From Janthinobacterium sp. (GTDB lineage Bacteria > Pseudomonadota > Gammaproteobacteria > Burkholderiales > Burkholderiaceae_D), in assembly GCA_003133225.1 (NCBI GenBank), contig PKWL01000090.1:1-64000 (forward strand): a DNA stretch of 64,000 nucleotides, written 5' to 3'. Under the pieces are notes generated by a model. That model was not told where the DNA came from. It saw only the letters and a program-made list of their open reading frames with translations, and searched no databases. Position numbers and translations under genes: made by a program. This document shows positions 10,699-20,732 of this stretch, piece after piece; positions within the stretch are counted from its first letter, which is position 1; each line of letters begins with the position of its first letter.

Positions 10699-11123
10699 TT
10701 TTGAGATTTCAAGTAACTTGCCAGCAGCAAGGCGTTGATGGTTAAAAAAGCAAGAAAGGAAAGTAATGGAATCGTGACAAAGCCAAACCATTCAATCTGC
10801 ACCGTTTTGCACGGGATACCTTGTCGGCAGGGTGCCAGGACCTCGGGGACGATGCCCCAGACCAGCAGCACGTGGAAAGCTGCGATCACCAGTCCAATAG
10901 CACTCAAGGGCAGGGCATAGCGCAGCACCTTTGGGTCAAACGGAAACAGCCCCAACGCCAGGATGATGACCAGCGGGAACATGAAAATGCGCTGATACCA
11001 GCACAGCACGCAGGGTGCCAGGTTCATGATTTCGCTCATGAACAAGGCGCCGAGCGTGGCCAGCGTGGCGATCAGCCAGGCCGCAAAAACCAGCGTCCAA
11101 CGGGAGTCATTGCTGCTTGTCAT
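10695..11123 (-). CDS. DsbB-family disulfide bond formation protein
   Basis: From MTSSND; NLAPCVLCWYQRIFMFPLVIILALG and PCRQGIPCKTVQIEW; ATGA overlap with the dsbA-like gene. Confidence 0.88.
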   Translation of the reverse strand: MTSSNDSRWTLVFAAWLIATLATLGALFMSEIMNLAPCVLCWYQRIFMFPLVIILALGLFPFDPKVLRYALPLSAIGLVIAAFHVLLVWGIVPEVLAPCRQGIPCKTVQIEWFGFVTIPLLSFLAFLTINALLLASYLKSQK

Positions 11124-11142
11124 TACGGCAATCCAGGGCCAC

Positions 11143-11496
11143 TTACTTGACGGGCTCAAACTGAACCACAGTCATGCCGCCGTCCGCCGGATCGGTCGCA
11201 AAGCGAATCTTCTGGCCGACTTTCATTTTGTCAAGCCAGGCCACGTTCTTGACTTTATAGGCCATGGTCATGGGTGGCATACCGTTGGGCAGCGCGCCAT
11301 GCGCCAAGGTGACGGAGCCTTTGGTTTTGTCAATTTTCTTGACCAGGCCCTCGCCCATGGCGGCGTTCGCGACGGTTGACACCGGCATTGCCATGGTGCT
11401 GCCGTGCATGTCGTGGTTCATCTGGGCCATGCCAGACGCGGAAAAACCGGCACTGGCTAGGGCAATGATCAAGGCAGAATGAATTCGGGTTGTCAT
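11143..11496 (-). CDS. cusF: CusF-like periplasmic copper/silver-binding protein
   Basis: KGSVTLAHGALPNGMPPMTMAYKVKN = CusF fold with Met ligands; first gene of the cus operon. Confidence 0.85.
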   Translation of the reverse strand: MTTRIHSALIIALASAGFSASGMAQMNHDMHGSTMAMPVSTVANAAMGEGLVKKIDKTKGSVTLAHGALPNGMPPMTMAYKVKNVAWLDKMKVGQKIRFATDPADGGMTVVQFEPVK

Positions 11497-11545
11497 AAAA
11501 AATCCTTAGGTGAATGCAATGACTGCATTTTGCACAACTTGCTCC

Positions 11546-11582
11546 GACAGGAAGCTGTCCTACACATTACATTCTCGTTATT
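11546..11582 (-). promoter_or_regulatory. Putative CusR/CopR-type copper box upstream of cusF
   Basis: 28/37 identical, same length, to 62163-62199 beside copA/cusR; contains GACAG-GAAG-CTGTC inverted repeat and ATTACATT. Confidence 0.65.
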
Positions 11583-11694
11583 TTCAAGGTTCCCGACCTG
11601 ACCCGATCGGCGCCAAGAGCCATAACACGCCAAGTTTTGAAAGATTTATGCCAGTCTATGGCCTTGTGCTGCCCATCTTGGTGCGGCGACACAC

Positions 11695-11925
11695 ATGGAG
11701 GTATTTACCCGTTGGGCGAATGATCCCGACTATTGTGATCAGCACGGGCGGCCCCGGGTGTTGGACCGGGTCGGCGAGCCTGGTTCGTTTGAAGCGTTGG
11801 CGGCTTGCGCCTCGCGTGATGTTCACCCGCACACGCTGTTGCAGGAATTGATACGCCTTGGCGTCGTCAGCCGCACCGAGACCGGTTCGAATGGCGGCGT
11901 CGACAAAATCAGCTTGATCAAGACC
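11695..11925 (+). pseudogene. Fragment of a DUF6502-like protein
   Basis: RWANDPDYCDQHGRPRVLDRVGEPGSFEALAACASRDVHPHTLLQELIRLGVVSR resembles the central part of DUF6502 proteins; N- and C-terminal parts missing. Confidence 0.4.
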
Positions 11926-12040
11926 GGGACCAACCGGGTGCCGATCAACGAGTTCGAGTGGGTATGTATTTTTATCACGGGCCCGACAACAAACCCTAGT
12001 CCATTCAACCCACTGTTTTCTATTTTTTAAGGAGCCAAAA

Positions 12041-13054
12041 ATGGCCAGTTTTGTTTATTTACGCCCACGGATGACCACCGCGATGGTTGTGACCCTATTA
12101 CTTGCAGCCGCCCGCGGTGGTGACTCTAACTTATTCCATTTCCAAGTCATCCCTGTCGTTGTTGTCTCGCCTTGTCGTGCAATAGCACTGTCTGCGGCTC
12201 GACGCCTAGACATGAATGACTTGGAAATGGAATTAGCACTCAACAACGTTGGTTCGGGCGGCATGGGGTACATCAGCGGCGCCGCGATCAAGGGGCCGGT
12301 GGGCCATGCCACGATGACCGCCTACACCATCAGCGCTGGCCAGACGGGAGTGCAAATCGGCACAACGACCACCGACGGCAGCGGCAACTTCAACCTGCAG
12401 ATCGCCAGCTACACCGGGCCCGTGCTGCTCCAGATGAGCGGCGGCAGCTACACCGATGAAGCCACTGGTGCCGCAATGGCCATGGCAGCCGGAGACGTGC
12501 TGACGGCCGTCGTGCCGAGCGTCGCCGCCGGCACCACAGTCAGCGGTGTCCAGGTGACACCCTTGACGGCGATGGCACAGACCATGGCGCAACACATGAC
12601 CGGCGGCTTGACCGACGCCAACATCGTCGCGGCCAATACGGCGATCGGCAACAACTTTTCGGTGGGCGACATCTTGCACGTTCAGCCCATGAATCCTCTG
12701 GTCGCTGGCTCCGGCGTGGGTGCCAGCCAGGACGCACAAAACTACGGCATGACGCTGGCTGCGATGTCCCAATCCGCGCAGACGCTGGGCTTGAGTTCCT
12801 CGTCCAGCATGGTCACCGCGATGATGAACGATGCCAGCGACGGCGTTCTGGACGGCAAGAGCGGCACCAGCCCGATTTCGATGGCGATCGGCGGCATGAT
12901 GGGAACCAGCAGTCTGGCAGCAAGCGCTGGCAGCAGCAGCTTGGCCAGCGCAATGAGCAGTTTCATGGGCTCTGTCCAGAATGTGTCTGGCTTGACCGCA
13001 GCGAACATGACGACGCTGATGCAAAAGCTGGTCAATTCAAGCGGACAAATTTGA
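12041..13054 (+). CDS. Met-rich secreted hypothetical protein with Ig/carboxypeptidase-regulatory-like N-terminus
   Basis: RBS aaggagccaaaaATG; N-terminal hydrophobic segment; Met/Ser/Gly-rich; next to Cu efflux genes. Confidence 0.6.
   Translation: MASFVYLRPRMTTAMVVTLLLAAARGGDSNLFHFQVIPVVVVSPCRAIALSAARRLDMNDLEMELALNNVGSGGMGYISGAAIKGPVGHATMTAYTISAGQTGVQIGTTTTDGSGNFNLQIASYTGPVLLQMSGGSYTDEATGAAMAMAAGDVLTAVVPSVAAGTTVSGVQVTPLTAMAQTMAQHMTGGLTDANIVAANTAIGNNFSVGDILHVQPMNPLVAGSGVGASQDAQNYGMTLAAMSQSAQTLGLSSSSSMVTAMMNDASDGVLDGKSGTSPISMAIGGMMGTSSLAASAGSSSLASAMSSFMGSVQNVSGLTAANMTTLMQKLVNSSGQI
12133..12233. repeat. 18-bp perfect inverted repeat with 65-bp spacer inside the Met-rich ORF
   Basis: ATTCCATTTCCAAGTCAT (12133-12150) / ATGACTTGGAAATGGAAT (12216-12233). 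Confidence 0.9.
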
Positions 13055-13071
13055 TACGAGACCAGACCTGA

Positions 13072-13527
13072 TTACTGACCCAAATTGGGGGCTGGCGCTG
13101 GCATGCAGTCCATCATCATCTGCATCATGGTCTCCATCATCTCCATGCGCTTTTCCATCATCAGTTGACGCTGCTTGATGTTGCCTGGCATGCGACCCTT
13201 GCCGGTGGCGCTCATCATGCCCATCATGTCCATGCCATCCTGCATGGTTTTCATGTGCTCGGCCATCAACGCATGGCGTTCTTCAGGCGTTTTGGCGCTC
13301 ATCATTTTTTCGTGCATCTCGTGCATGGTTTTCATCTTGCTGTCCATGGCAGCCATCTTCCCGGCACCGCCGGGGGAGGCGGCCAAATCAGAGGTTGGGG
13401 CAGACAACTGCTCTGTTGCCAATATGTGGGCTTGATGTTGGGCCTGCTCTGGGGTGGTCTGCGCCCATGATGTGAGGGCGGCTGTAGCGAGGGCGATGGT
13501 CAGGACGGTGTGGCGAAGGTGTGACAT
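13072..13527 (-). CDS. Met-rich periplasmic protein, putative copper-binding
   Basis: Signal peptide MSHLRHTVLTIALATAALTSWAQ; MDSKMKTMHEMHEKMMSA...MEKRMEMMETMMQMMMDCM. Confidence 0.7.
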   Translation of the reverse strand: MSHLRHTVLTIALATAALTSWAQTTPEQAQHQAHILATEQLSAPTSDLAASPGGAGKMAAMDSKMKTMHEMHEKMMSAKTPEERHALMAEHMKTMQDGMDMMGMMSATGKGRMPGNIKQRQLMMEKRMEMMETMMQMMMDCMPAPAPNLGQ

Positions 13528-13544
13528 AGTATCTCCAAAAATGT

Positions 13545-13700
13545 TCAAACAACAGGCACTAATGTCATCCCGCACTTGGGGCAGTTACCGGGCTGCGGGC
13601 GGTCGATTTCCGGATGCATCGGGCAGGTATAGTGGGCACTGCTCGCTGCAACGGGTTTCGGCGAAGTCGGCGTAGAAGCAGGTTGATGTAAATGATTCAT
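13545..13700 (-). CDS. Small heavy-metal-binding domain protein (51 aa, not in ORF track)
   Basis: [51 protein letters not shown]; the YTCPMHPE...GNCPKCGM motif also occurs at the CopA N-terminus. Confidence 0.8.
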   Translation of the reverse strand: MNHLHQPASTPTSPKPVAASSAHYTCPMHPEIDRPQPGNCPKCGMTLVPVV

Positions 13701-13840
13701 GTTGGTTTCCTTTTTCGGTTGATGGGCGAGTTGATTTCACGACTTTGGGCACGGCCATTGAAATTTACGCGGCGCAAGAACACCGCTGTAGATCGAACGG
13801 GCAGCTTGGGCTGAGCCTGATCGCGATAGTCGGTGCAGTC

Positions 13841-13856
13841 TGTGCGGTAGTGCACA
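13841..13856 (-). promoter_or_regulatory. CRP/FNR-like palindrome upstream of the small metal-binding gene
   Basis: minus strand TGTGC-ACTACC-GCACA followed by GAC; no good -10 at the expected spacing (CAGGCT only). Confidence 0.5.
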
Positions 13857-13871
13857 TTTGCACTTGGCAAT

Positions 13872-16388
13872 TTATGTTGTCAAATCGACCGGTGGTTCGG
13901 CAAGCGTGGAGGGCATGCGCCACTTGATCAGCGCGACCTTCACCACTTCGTTCACGACCAGGCAGGAGACCATCGCATAGCCAAAAATCGCGAGCGCCTC
14001 CCACCAGGGCACTGGTGCAAGTCCCGGAAGACCGGCGAACATCAGGGCGGTACCGATGAGCGTTTCCGTCACGACTGCAGCCACGACAAGCTTGCTCGGC
14101 ATCGTCGTCCAGAACCAGCGGCGTTCGCGCGCCGACACGATGGAGAGCGCGGCAAAGTAGAGCAGCGTCAGGAAGCTGAATGTGTAGAGCGCACTGTCAT
14201 TGCCGGACAGGCCGAAACGCGACCAGCCGAACCACAAGGCGATGAGCGCCTCTGCAACCATCAAGGTGCCCAACACGGCGGCGACGACGATGAGGTGCCC
14301 GATATTCCACGTTTCCGGTTGCTTGGACGGCCGAACGTTATCGGTGGCCAGCGAGATCTTGGCGAAGTCCGTTATGAACACCAGCAGCAGCATGGCGAAG
14401 GCGGACATGGTGAACTTGCCGGTCACCACGAACGCGATAGCGACGAAGCCCGTCTTCAGGATGGTCCGGCTGATCTTGTTGACGATGTAGGTCAGGATGC
14501 GCTGGTAGATTCGCCGCCCTTGCTCGACCAGCGCCACGATATTCGCCAGGCCCGCGTCGGTCAGGACAACGCTCGCGGCGCCCTTGGCGACGTCGGTCGC
14601 GCTGCTGACGGCGATACCCACTTCGGCCTGGCGCAACGCGGGCGCATCGTTGACGCCGTCGCCCGTCATGCCGGTCACATGCCCCGCAGCCTGCAAGTGC
14701 TTCACGACGGTATATTTGTCCTGCGGAAATACCTCGGCCAGGCCATCGGCGCCCGCCAGCAAGTCGACCGCTTCATTGCCAGCCGCAGCGCCCGCAGCCT
14801 TCAGGTCGGCCATGCGCCGGATGTTGGGCAAGCCTACGCCGCGCGCGATTTCGCTGGCGATTGCCAGCGCATCGCCAGTGAGCATCTTGACCGAAACACC
14901 AAGGTCGTGAAGTGCGGCAATGAGTTGCTTGGCGTCCGCTCGGGGTGGGTCATACAGCGTCACCAATCCAAGCAAGGTGGGCGTGCCCGACTCGGGGCCG
15001 CGCGCCACTGCCAGCGTTCGATAACCCTTCAGCGCCGATTCGCCGACGCGCACCTCCAAGGTCTCGATCGCCGCCGACTGCAGAGCGCAAGCCTCGGCGA
15101 TAGTACGCATGGCGCCTTTCATCACGCGCAGCCGCTGCCCGTTTTGCTCGACCACGGCTTCGGTGCGCCGGTTTTTCGCATCGAACGGCGCGAATGAAAC
15201 TGGGGTGACTGGAGGCAAGCCAGCGAAAATGTTTCGCTCTTTCGCCGCCGCCAGAAACGCCAGGTCGATCGGATCCTGATTGGCTTCCTGCGACGCGAGC
15301 GCGCCGGCGAGCAGCACGTCGGTTTCCGTCGCCCGCTCCAAGGGGATCACGCCGGTGACGGCCAGTTGGTTCATCGTGATGGTGCCGGTCTTGTCCACAC
15401 ACAGCACGTCCATGGTCGCTGCATCCTCGGCGGCCGAGAGGCGCGTGACCAGCACACCGCGCTTGGCCAACTCCTTCGACCCGACGGCCATGGCGACCGT
15501 GAACATGACCGGAAGCGAGAGCGGTATCGCGCTCATGAACAGGATCAGCACGAGCGGGACCATCTCGAGCAGCGACGTACCACGCGTGATGGACATGACC
15601 ACCACCACGCCCAGCAGCGTGCCGACGACGACGAACAGCCAGCGCACGATCTTGGCCACCACCGCATCGATATGGAGCTTCGGTCGCGCCGTCTGCACCA
15701 GTTCCGTGGTGCGTCCGAAGTAGGTCTTCGCCCCCGTGAGTATGACTACGCCATTGCCTTCGCCGCGGCGCACGACAGATCCCGACGAAAGCATTTTGCC
15801 CGGGGCAATGTCAACATCCTTGGATTCCCCGGTCAAGGCCGACTCATCAACGCTCAGCGTTCCGCTGAGGAGTTTCGCGTCCGCAGGAATGACGTCGCCG
15901 GCGCGCACGCGGACAATGTCCCCGGGAACCAGCTCCCGCGCGGGCACCACCTGCCAGGTCGCATCGCGCAACACGCGCGAGCTGATCTGCAAACGCCGCC
16001 GCAAGGTCTCGACCACCCCGGCAGCGCGGCGTTCCTGCACGAAGCTCAACACCGCATTCACGACCAGCAGGACGCTGACCACGGCGAGATCCGAGTAGTT
16101 GCGCAGAAAGGCCGACAGCAGCATGATCAGCTCGAGCATCCATGCCGACATGCCCCAGAATTTCCCGAGAAATATTCGAACTGGGTGATCTTTTTGCACG
16201 GCCACCTCGTTGTAACCGTGCTCCTTGCGGCGGGCATCCACTTCGACGCGCGTGAGTCCGCTATCGGGCTTGACCTTGAGCGCCGCGAGCGTGTCCGCAA
16301 TCGACGCGGAGGCGATGTCAGGGGCCTTCGTGTTTGCTGGTATTGCAGGTGCCGACTCGACTTCGGACTTATTCGGGGTCGTTGACAT
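13872..16388 (-). CDS. Plasma-membrane-type (P3A) H+-translocating P-type ATPase
   Basis: 838 aa; CVDKTGTITMNQL, VDESALTGES, GMTGDGVNDAPALRQAEVGIAV; FWGMSAWMLE as in PMA1-type pumps. Confidence 0.9.
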   Translation of the reverse strand: MSTTPNKSEVESAPAIPANTKAPDIASASIADTLAALKVKPDSGLTRVEVDARRKEHGYNEVAVQKDHPVRIFLGKFWGMSAWMLELIMLLSAFLRNYSDLAVVSVLLVVNAVLSFVQERRAAGVVETLRRRLQISSRVLRDATWQVVPARELVPGDIVRVRAGDVIPADAKLLSGTLSVDESALTGESKDVDIAPGKMLSSGSVVRRGEGNGVVILTGAKTYFGRTTELVQTARPKLHIDAVVAKIVRWLFVVVGTLLGVVVVMSITRGTSLLEMVPLVLILFMSAIPLSLPVMFTVAMAVGSKELAKRGVLVTRLSAAEDAATMDVLCVDKTGTITMNQLAVTGVIPLERATETDVLLAGALASQEANQDPIDLAFLAAAKERNIFAGLPPVTPVSFAPFDAKNRRTEAVVEQNGQRLRVMKGAMRTIAEACALQSAAIETLEVRVGESALKGYRTLAVARGPESGTPTLLGLVTLYDPPRADAKQLIAALHDLGVSVKMLTGDALAIASEIARGVGLPNIRRMADLKAAGAAAGNEAVDLLAGADGLAEVFPQDKYTVVKHLQAAGHVTGMTGDGVNDAPALRQAEVGIAVSSATDVAKGAASVVLTDAGLANIVALVEQGRRIYQRILTYIVNKISRTILKTGFVAIAFVVTGKFTMSAFAMLLLVFITDFAKISLATDNVRPSKQPETWNIGHLIVVAAVLGTLMVAEALIALWFGWSRFGLSGNDSALYTFSFLTLLYFAALSIVSARERRWFWTTMPSKLVVAAVVTETLIGTALMFAGLPGLAPVPWWEALAIFGYAMVSCLVVNEVVKVALIKWRMPSTLAEPPVDLTT

Positions 16389-16418
16389 AATGAGCAGCCT
16401 TTGCGTCGTCTGACCAGT

Positions 16419-16910
16419 TTACACAGGTTTGCCTGAGTTGGTCGTTCCCCATTTCCAGTTACGAATTTCCGGCAGGTCCTGGCCATTCAAGCGCAGGATC
16501 GGCAGCACCGCGCCGTCGGTGACCGGATCGAGAAACTTGTTGGAATGCCAGGCGGTGGCCAGCGGTCCGGTTTCCGCCTCGCCATCACCGACGACGCAGG
16601 CGACGATGAGCTCGGGATTATCGAACACCGCGCCGAACGAATGGCTGAGCGAATAGCCCAGCTCGCCACCCTCGTGGATCGAGCCCGGACACTCCGGCGA
16701 GGCATGGCTGGGAATGCCGCCGGGAAACGAGAACTGCTTGAATAGCTTCTGCAGTCCGACTTCATCCTGGCTGATGTCGGGATAGACCTCGCTATGTTTG
16801 AGCAGCGGGTTGTCGTAGAGGTAAATCTGGCCGACCGACAGGTAGTTGGCGGCGCGCCAGTAGGCGTCCATGTTGTGGAGCAGTTCCAGTGTGAGGGCGT
16901 TGGTTTTCAT
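16419..16910 (-). pseudogene. Phosphoketolase mini-gene with two in-frame internal deletions
   Basis: 163-aa ORF aligns to the 791-aa phosphoketolase at 37702-40077 but lacks the segment after NPLLK and everything between LRLNG and [11 protein letters not shown]. Confidence 0.9.
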
Positions 16911-18616
16911 GGTTCAAGTTTCCCCAATTGGGCCGAGCTTGAGGACGCAATCTCCGGCTGCTGTGTGCTCGCCGCCAGCGCAGCCGAGACGATGGCCTGT
17001 GCTTGCGCCACGATGTGCTGTAGATGATCCGCTCCGCGAAAGCTCTCAGCATAGATCTTGTAGATGTCTTCGGTGCCGGACGGACGGGCCGCGAACCAGC
17101 CATTTTCGGCAATCACTTTCAGGCCGCCGATGGCTGCGCCGTTACCAGGTGCCTGGGTCAGGATGCTCTGGATTTTTTCGCCCGCCAGGTCGGTTGATCG
17201 AACCTGCTGTGGCGAGAGCTTTGAGAGCCTTTGTTTTTGCTCCGGAGTCGCTGGTGCTTCAACCCGGTCATAGACGGGTTCGTCGAACTCACGCGCCAGC
17301 TCACGGTAAATCTCACCCGGATCGCGGCCCATGCGCGCGCTAATCTCCGACGATAGCAAAGCCGAGGTGATGCCGTCCTTGTCTGTGGTCCAGACGCTGC
17401 CATCCAGACGGAGAAAAGAGGCTCCCGCACTTTCTTCCCCGCCAAAGCCGAGCGAGCCGTCGAGCAAGCCAGCCGCAAACCACTTGAAGCCGACAGGGAC
17501 CTCGAAGAGCGTGCGGCCGAGCCGGACCGTGACGCGATCAATCATCTGGCTGCTGACCACCGTCTTGCCCACCGCCGCTTGTTTGCTCCACTTCGGTCGA
17601 TGCTGAAACAGATAGTCAATGGCGACCGCAAGGTAATGGTTGGGCGGCAGCAAGCCCGCATTTCGGGTGACGATGCCGTGGCGATCATGGTCGGTATCGC
17701 AAGCGAAGGCGATGTCGAAGTGGTCTTTGAGACCGATCAAACTCTGCATGGCGTAAGACGAGGACGGGTCCATGCGAATTTGACCATCCCAGTCGAGCGT
17801 CATGAAACGAAAAGTCGGATCAACGACCTCGTTCACCACCGTAAGATTCAAACCATAACGCTCGGCAATCGCCCTCCAGTAGTGAACACCGGCACCGCCT
17901 AGCGGATCAACGCCCATGCGAATCTTCGCGGCGCGGATTGCCTCCATGTCGATCACATTGCCGAGGTCGCTGACGTAGGCGTTCAGGAAATCGTGACGAT
18001 GCGTCGTCGTCGCCTTCAGCGCATTGGCATGTGACAGGCGCTGCACACCTTCGAGCCGCGCTTCGAGGTAGCGATTGGCTGCGGTTTCGATCTGTTCGGT
18101 AATGTCCTGACCGGCCGGGCCACCGTGAGGCGGGTTGTACTTGAAGCCGCCGTCGCGCGGGGGATTGTGCGACGGCGTGACGACGATGCCGTCGGCGCGC
18201 GCGGCGGCGCGATTGCGGTTGTAAACCAGGATCGCGTGCGAAATTGCCGGCGTCGGCGTGTACTCGTCGTTCACTGCCAGCATCACGTCCACCCGATTGG
18301 CCGCCAGCACCTCGAGCGCGCTGGCGCAAGCGGGTGCTGACAAGGCGTGCGTGTCAACGCCCAGGAACAGCGGTCCGGTGATGCCCTGGTCCCGACGGTA
18401 ATCGCAGATCGCCTGGGTGATCGCCAGCACGTGCCACTCGTTGAACGACAGATCGAAGGCCGAGCCCCGGTGGCCCGAGGTACCGAAGGCCACACGCTGC
18501 GCTGCCAGCGTGGGATCAGGCTGCTCCGAATAATATGCCGCCACGAGCTTAGCCACGTCGATGAGCATTGAGGCCGTCGGCGGCTGGCCGGCGAGTGGAC
18601 TGATGCGGGTGTTCAT
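16907..18616 (-). CDS. pgm: Phosphoglucomutase (alpha-D-glucose phosphate-specific)
   Basis: [57 protein letters not shown]. Confidence 0.95.
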   Translation of the reverse strand: MNTRISPLAGQPPTASMLIDVAKLVAAYYSEQPDPTLAAQRVAFGTSGHRGSAFDLSFNEWHVLAITQAICDYRRDQGITGPLFLGVDTHALSAPACASALEVLAANRVDVMLAVNDEYTPTPAISHAILVYNRNRAAARADGIVVTPSHNPPRDGGFKYNPPHGGPAGQDITEQIETAANRYLEARLEGVQRLSHANALKATTTHRHDFLNAYVSDLGNVIDMEAIRAAKIRMGVDPLGGAGVHYWRAIAERYGLNLTVVNEVVDPTFRFMTLDWDGQIRMDPSSSYAMQSLIGLKDHFDIAFACDTDHDRHGIVTRNAGLLPPNHYLAVAIDYLFQHRPKWSKQAAVGKTVVSSQMIDRVTVRLGRTLFEVPVGFKWFAAGLLDGSLGFGGEESAGASFLRLDGSVWTTDKDGITSALLSSEISARMGRDPGEIYRELAREFDEPVYDRVEAPATPEQKQRLSKLSPQQVRSTDLAGEKIQSILTQAPGNGAAIGGLKVIAENGWFAARPSGTEDIYKIYAESFRGADHLQHIVAQAQAIVSAALAASTQQPEIASSSSAQLGKLEP

Positions 18617-18623
18617 GTCGGTC

Positions 18624-20732
18624 TCAAATGCGTTGCAAAGGTCGGGCCAACTGTTGCCGGGCGGCGGCAACGACGTGTGCCACATCAAAGCCGAAATGCG
18701 CTTCAACCACCTTGCCCGGCGCCGACAGCCCGAACGAGCGCATCGCAATAATCGCACCGTGGCGGCCGACGTAGCGCTCCCAGCCCAGTGGCGAAGCCGC
18801 CTCGACCGAGACGCGCGCCGCCACCGCCTCGGGCAGCACGCTCTCGCGATAAGCCTCATCCTGGTGTTCAAACAAATCCCACGACGGCATGCTGATGACG
18901 CGCGCCTTGACACCGTCCTGGGTCAGTTGCTCATAGGCGGCGATGCACAGCGCTACTTCGCTGCCGCTGGCCAGCAGTAGCACGTCCGGCTGGCCGTCGA
19001 CCGCGTCCGCCAACACGTAGGCGCCGCGCGCCAGGCCGGTTGCGCTGGCGTAGCGGTTGCGGTCCAGCGTGGGAAGCGCCTGACGCGACAACACCAGGCT
19101 GGCCGGGCTGTGCCTGAGTTGCATCACGACGCGCCAGGCCTCGACCACCTCGTTGGCGTCAGCCGGGCGCAGCAACACCATGCCGGGCATGGCACGAAAT
19201 GAGGCCAGTTGCTCGATGGGCTGGTGCGTCGGCCCGTCTTCGCCCATCGCGATCGAATCGTGCGTCCAGACGTAGATCACCGGCAAGCCCATCATCGCGG
19301 CCAGCCGGATGGCGCCACGGCAGTAGTCGGTGAAGACGAAGAAGCTGGCAGCAAACGGGCGCAGCCCAGACAGTGCCATGCCGCTGGCGATCGCGCACAT
19401 GGCATGCTCGCGAATGCCGAAATGGAAATTACGCCCGGCGTAACTGGAAGGATCGCTTTCGAGCCCGTCGCCCTTACCGGAATTGGGCTCGAAGACCCTC
19501 GCGAGGTCGAAGCCCAGATGGGTTTTGGTCGAAGGCGCCAGGTCGGCCGCCCCACCCAGCAACCAGGGCACCTGTGCGGCAATCGCGTTCAGAACCTGGC
19601 CCGAGGCGTCGCGAGTGGCCACGCCCTTCGCGTCGGCTTTAAAGCTTGGTAATGTTGCATCCCAGCCAACGGGCAGCGCGCGCCGCTGCATGCGATCGAT
19701 TTGCTCTGCAAAGTCGGGGTACTGTGCCCGGTAGGCGGTGAAGCGGGTTTGCCAGGCCTGGTGCGCGCTGGCGCCGCGCTGGCCGAAATGCCCGCTGAAA
19801 TGGGCCTGCACACCCTCAGGCACGGCAAACTGCGCGTCCGGATCGAAGCCATAGAACTGTTTGGTCAGGCGCACTTCTTCGACACCCAGCGGCTCGCCGT
19901 GCGCCTCCTTGGTGTCCTGCTTGTGCGGCGCGCCGTAACCGATGTGACTTTGCACGATGATCAGCGTGGGCCGTTCGCGCGTGTCGGCAAAGGTTTGTAG
20001 GCCATGCGTGAGCAGCTCCATGTCGTTCGCGTCGGCAACCTGTAGTACCTGCCAGCCATAGGCGGCAAAGCGCGCGCCGACGTCCTCTGTAAAAGTGATA
20101 GCCGTGGCGCCTTCGATGCTGATGTGGTTGCAATCGTAGATCCAGCACAGGTTGGCGAGTTTGAGGTGGCCGGCGAGCGACGCCGCCTCGGCGCTCACGC
20201 CTTCCATCATGTCGCCATCGCCGCATAAGGCGTAGACCTTGTGGTCGAACAGCGTGTAGCCGGGGCGGTTGTAGGTGGCGCCCAGCCAAGCCTGCGCGAT
20301 GGCCATGCCGACACTGGTGGCCACGCCCTGGCCGAGCGGGCCGGTGGTGGTCTCGACGCCCGCAGTCAGACCGTATTCGGGGTGGCCGGTACAGTGGCTA
20401 CCCGCCTGGCGAAAGCTCTGCAGGTCAGCCATGGTGACGGCCAGATCGGCGGGGCTCTTGGCGCTAGCGTCGTTGGCCTTCACGCCGCACAGGTACAGCA
20501 ATCCATAGAGCAGCGCCGACGCATGGCCGCTCGACAGGACGAAGCGATCACGATTGGGCCACAAGGGGGCGTTTGGGTCGTAACGCAGGAAGCGCTGCCA
20601 CAGGCAGTAGGCGGTCGGCGCCGCACCCATCGGCGTGCCCGGGTGGCCGGAGTTGGCTTTCTGCACCGCATCGATGGCCAGCGTGCGCAGCGTGTTGATG
20701 CACAGCAGGTCGAGTTGCGTGGCGTCTTTCAT
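18624..20732 (-). CDS. tkt: Transketolase
   Basis: [52 protein letters not shown]; full TPP/PYR domains. Confidence 0.96.
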   Translation of the reverse strand: MKDATQLDLLCINTLRTLAIDAVQKANSGHPGTPMGAAPTAYCLWQRFLRYDPNAPLWPNRDRFVLSSGHASALLYGLLYLCGVKANDASAKSPADLAVTMADLQSFRQAGSHCTGHPEYGLTAGVETTTGPLGQGVATSVGMAIAQAWLGATYNRPGYTLFDHKVYALCGDGDMMEGVSAEAASLAGHLKLANLCWIYDCNHISIEGATAITFTEDVGARFAAYGWQVLQVADANDMELLTHGLQTFADTRERPTLIIVQSHIGYGAPHKQDTKEAHGEPLGVEEVRLTKQFYGFDPDAQFAVPEGVQAHFSGHFGQRGASAHQAWQTRFTAYRAQYPDFAEQIDRMQRRALPVGWDATLPSFKADAKGVATRDASGQVLNAIAAQVPWLLGGAADLAPSTKTHLGFDLARVFEPNSGKGDGLESDPSSYAGRNFHFGIREHAMCAIASGMALSGLRPFAASFFVFTDYCRGAIRLAAMMGLPVIYVWTHDSIAMGEDGPTHQPIEQLASFRAMPGMVLLRPADANEVVEAWRVVMQLRHSPASLVLSRQALPTLDRNRYASATGLARGAYVLADAVDGQPDVLLLASGSEVALCIAAYEQLTQDGVKARVISMPSWDLFEHQDEAYRESVLPEAVAARVSVEAASPLGWERYVGRHGAIIAMRSFGLSAPGKVVEAHFGFDVAHVVAAARQQLARPLQRI

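Noticed and set aside
14295-16385. + strand ORFs opposite the P-type ATPase
   Set aside because: Antisense to a strongly conserved ATPase; composition typical of GC-driven shadow frames
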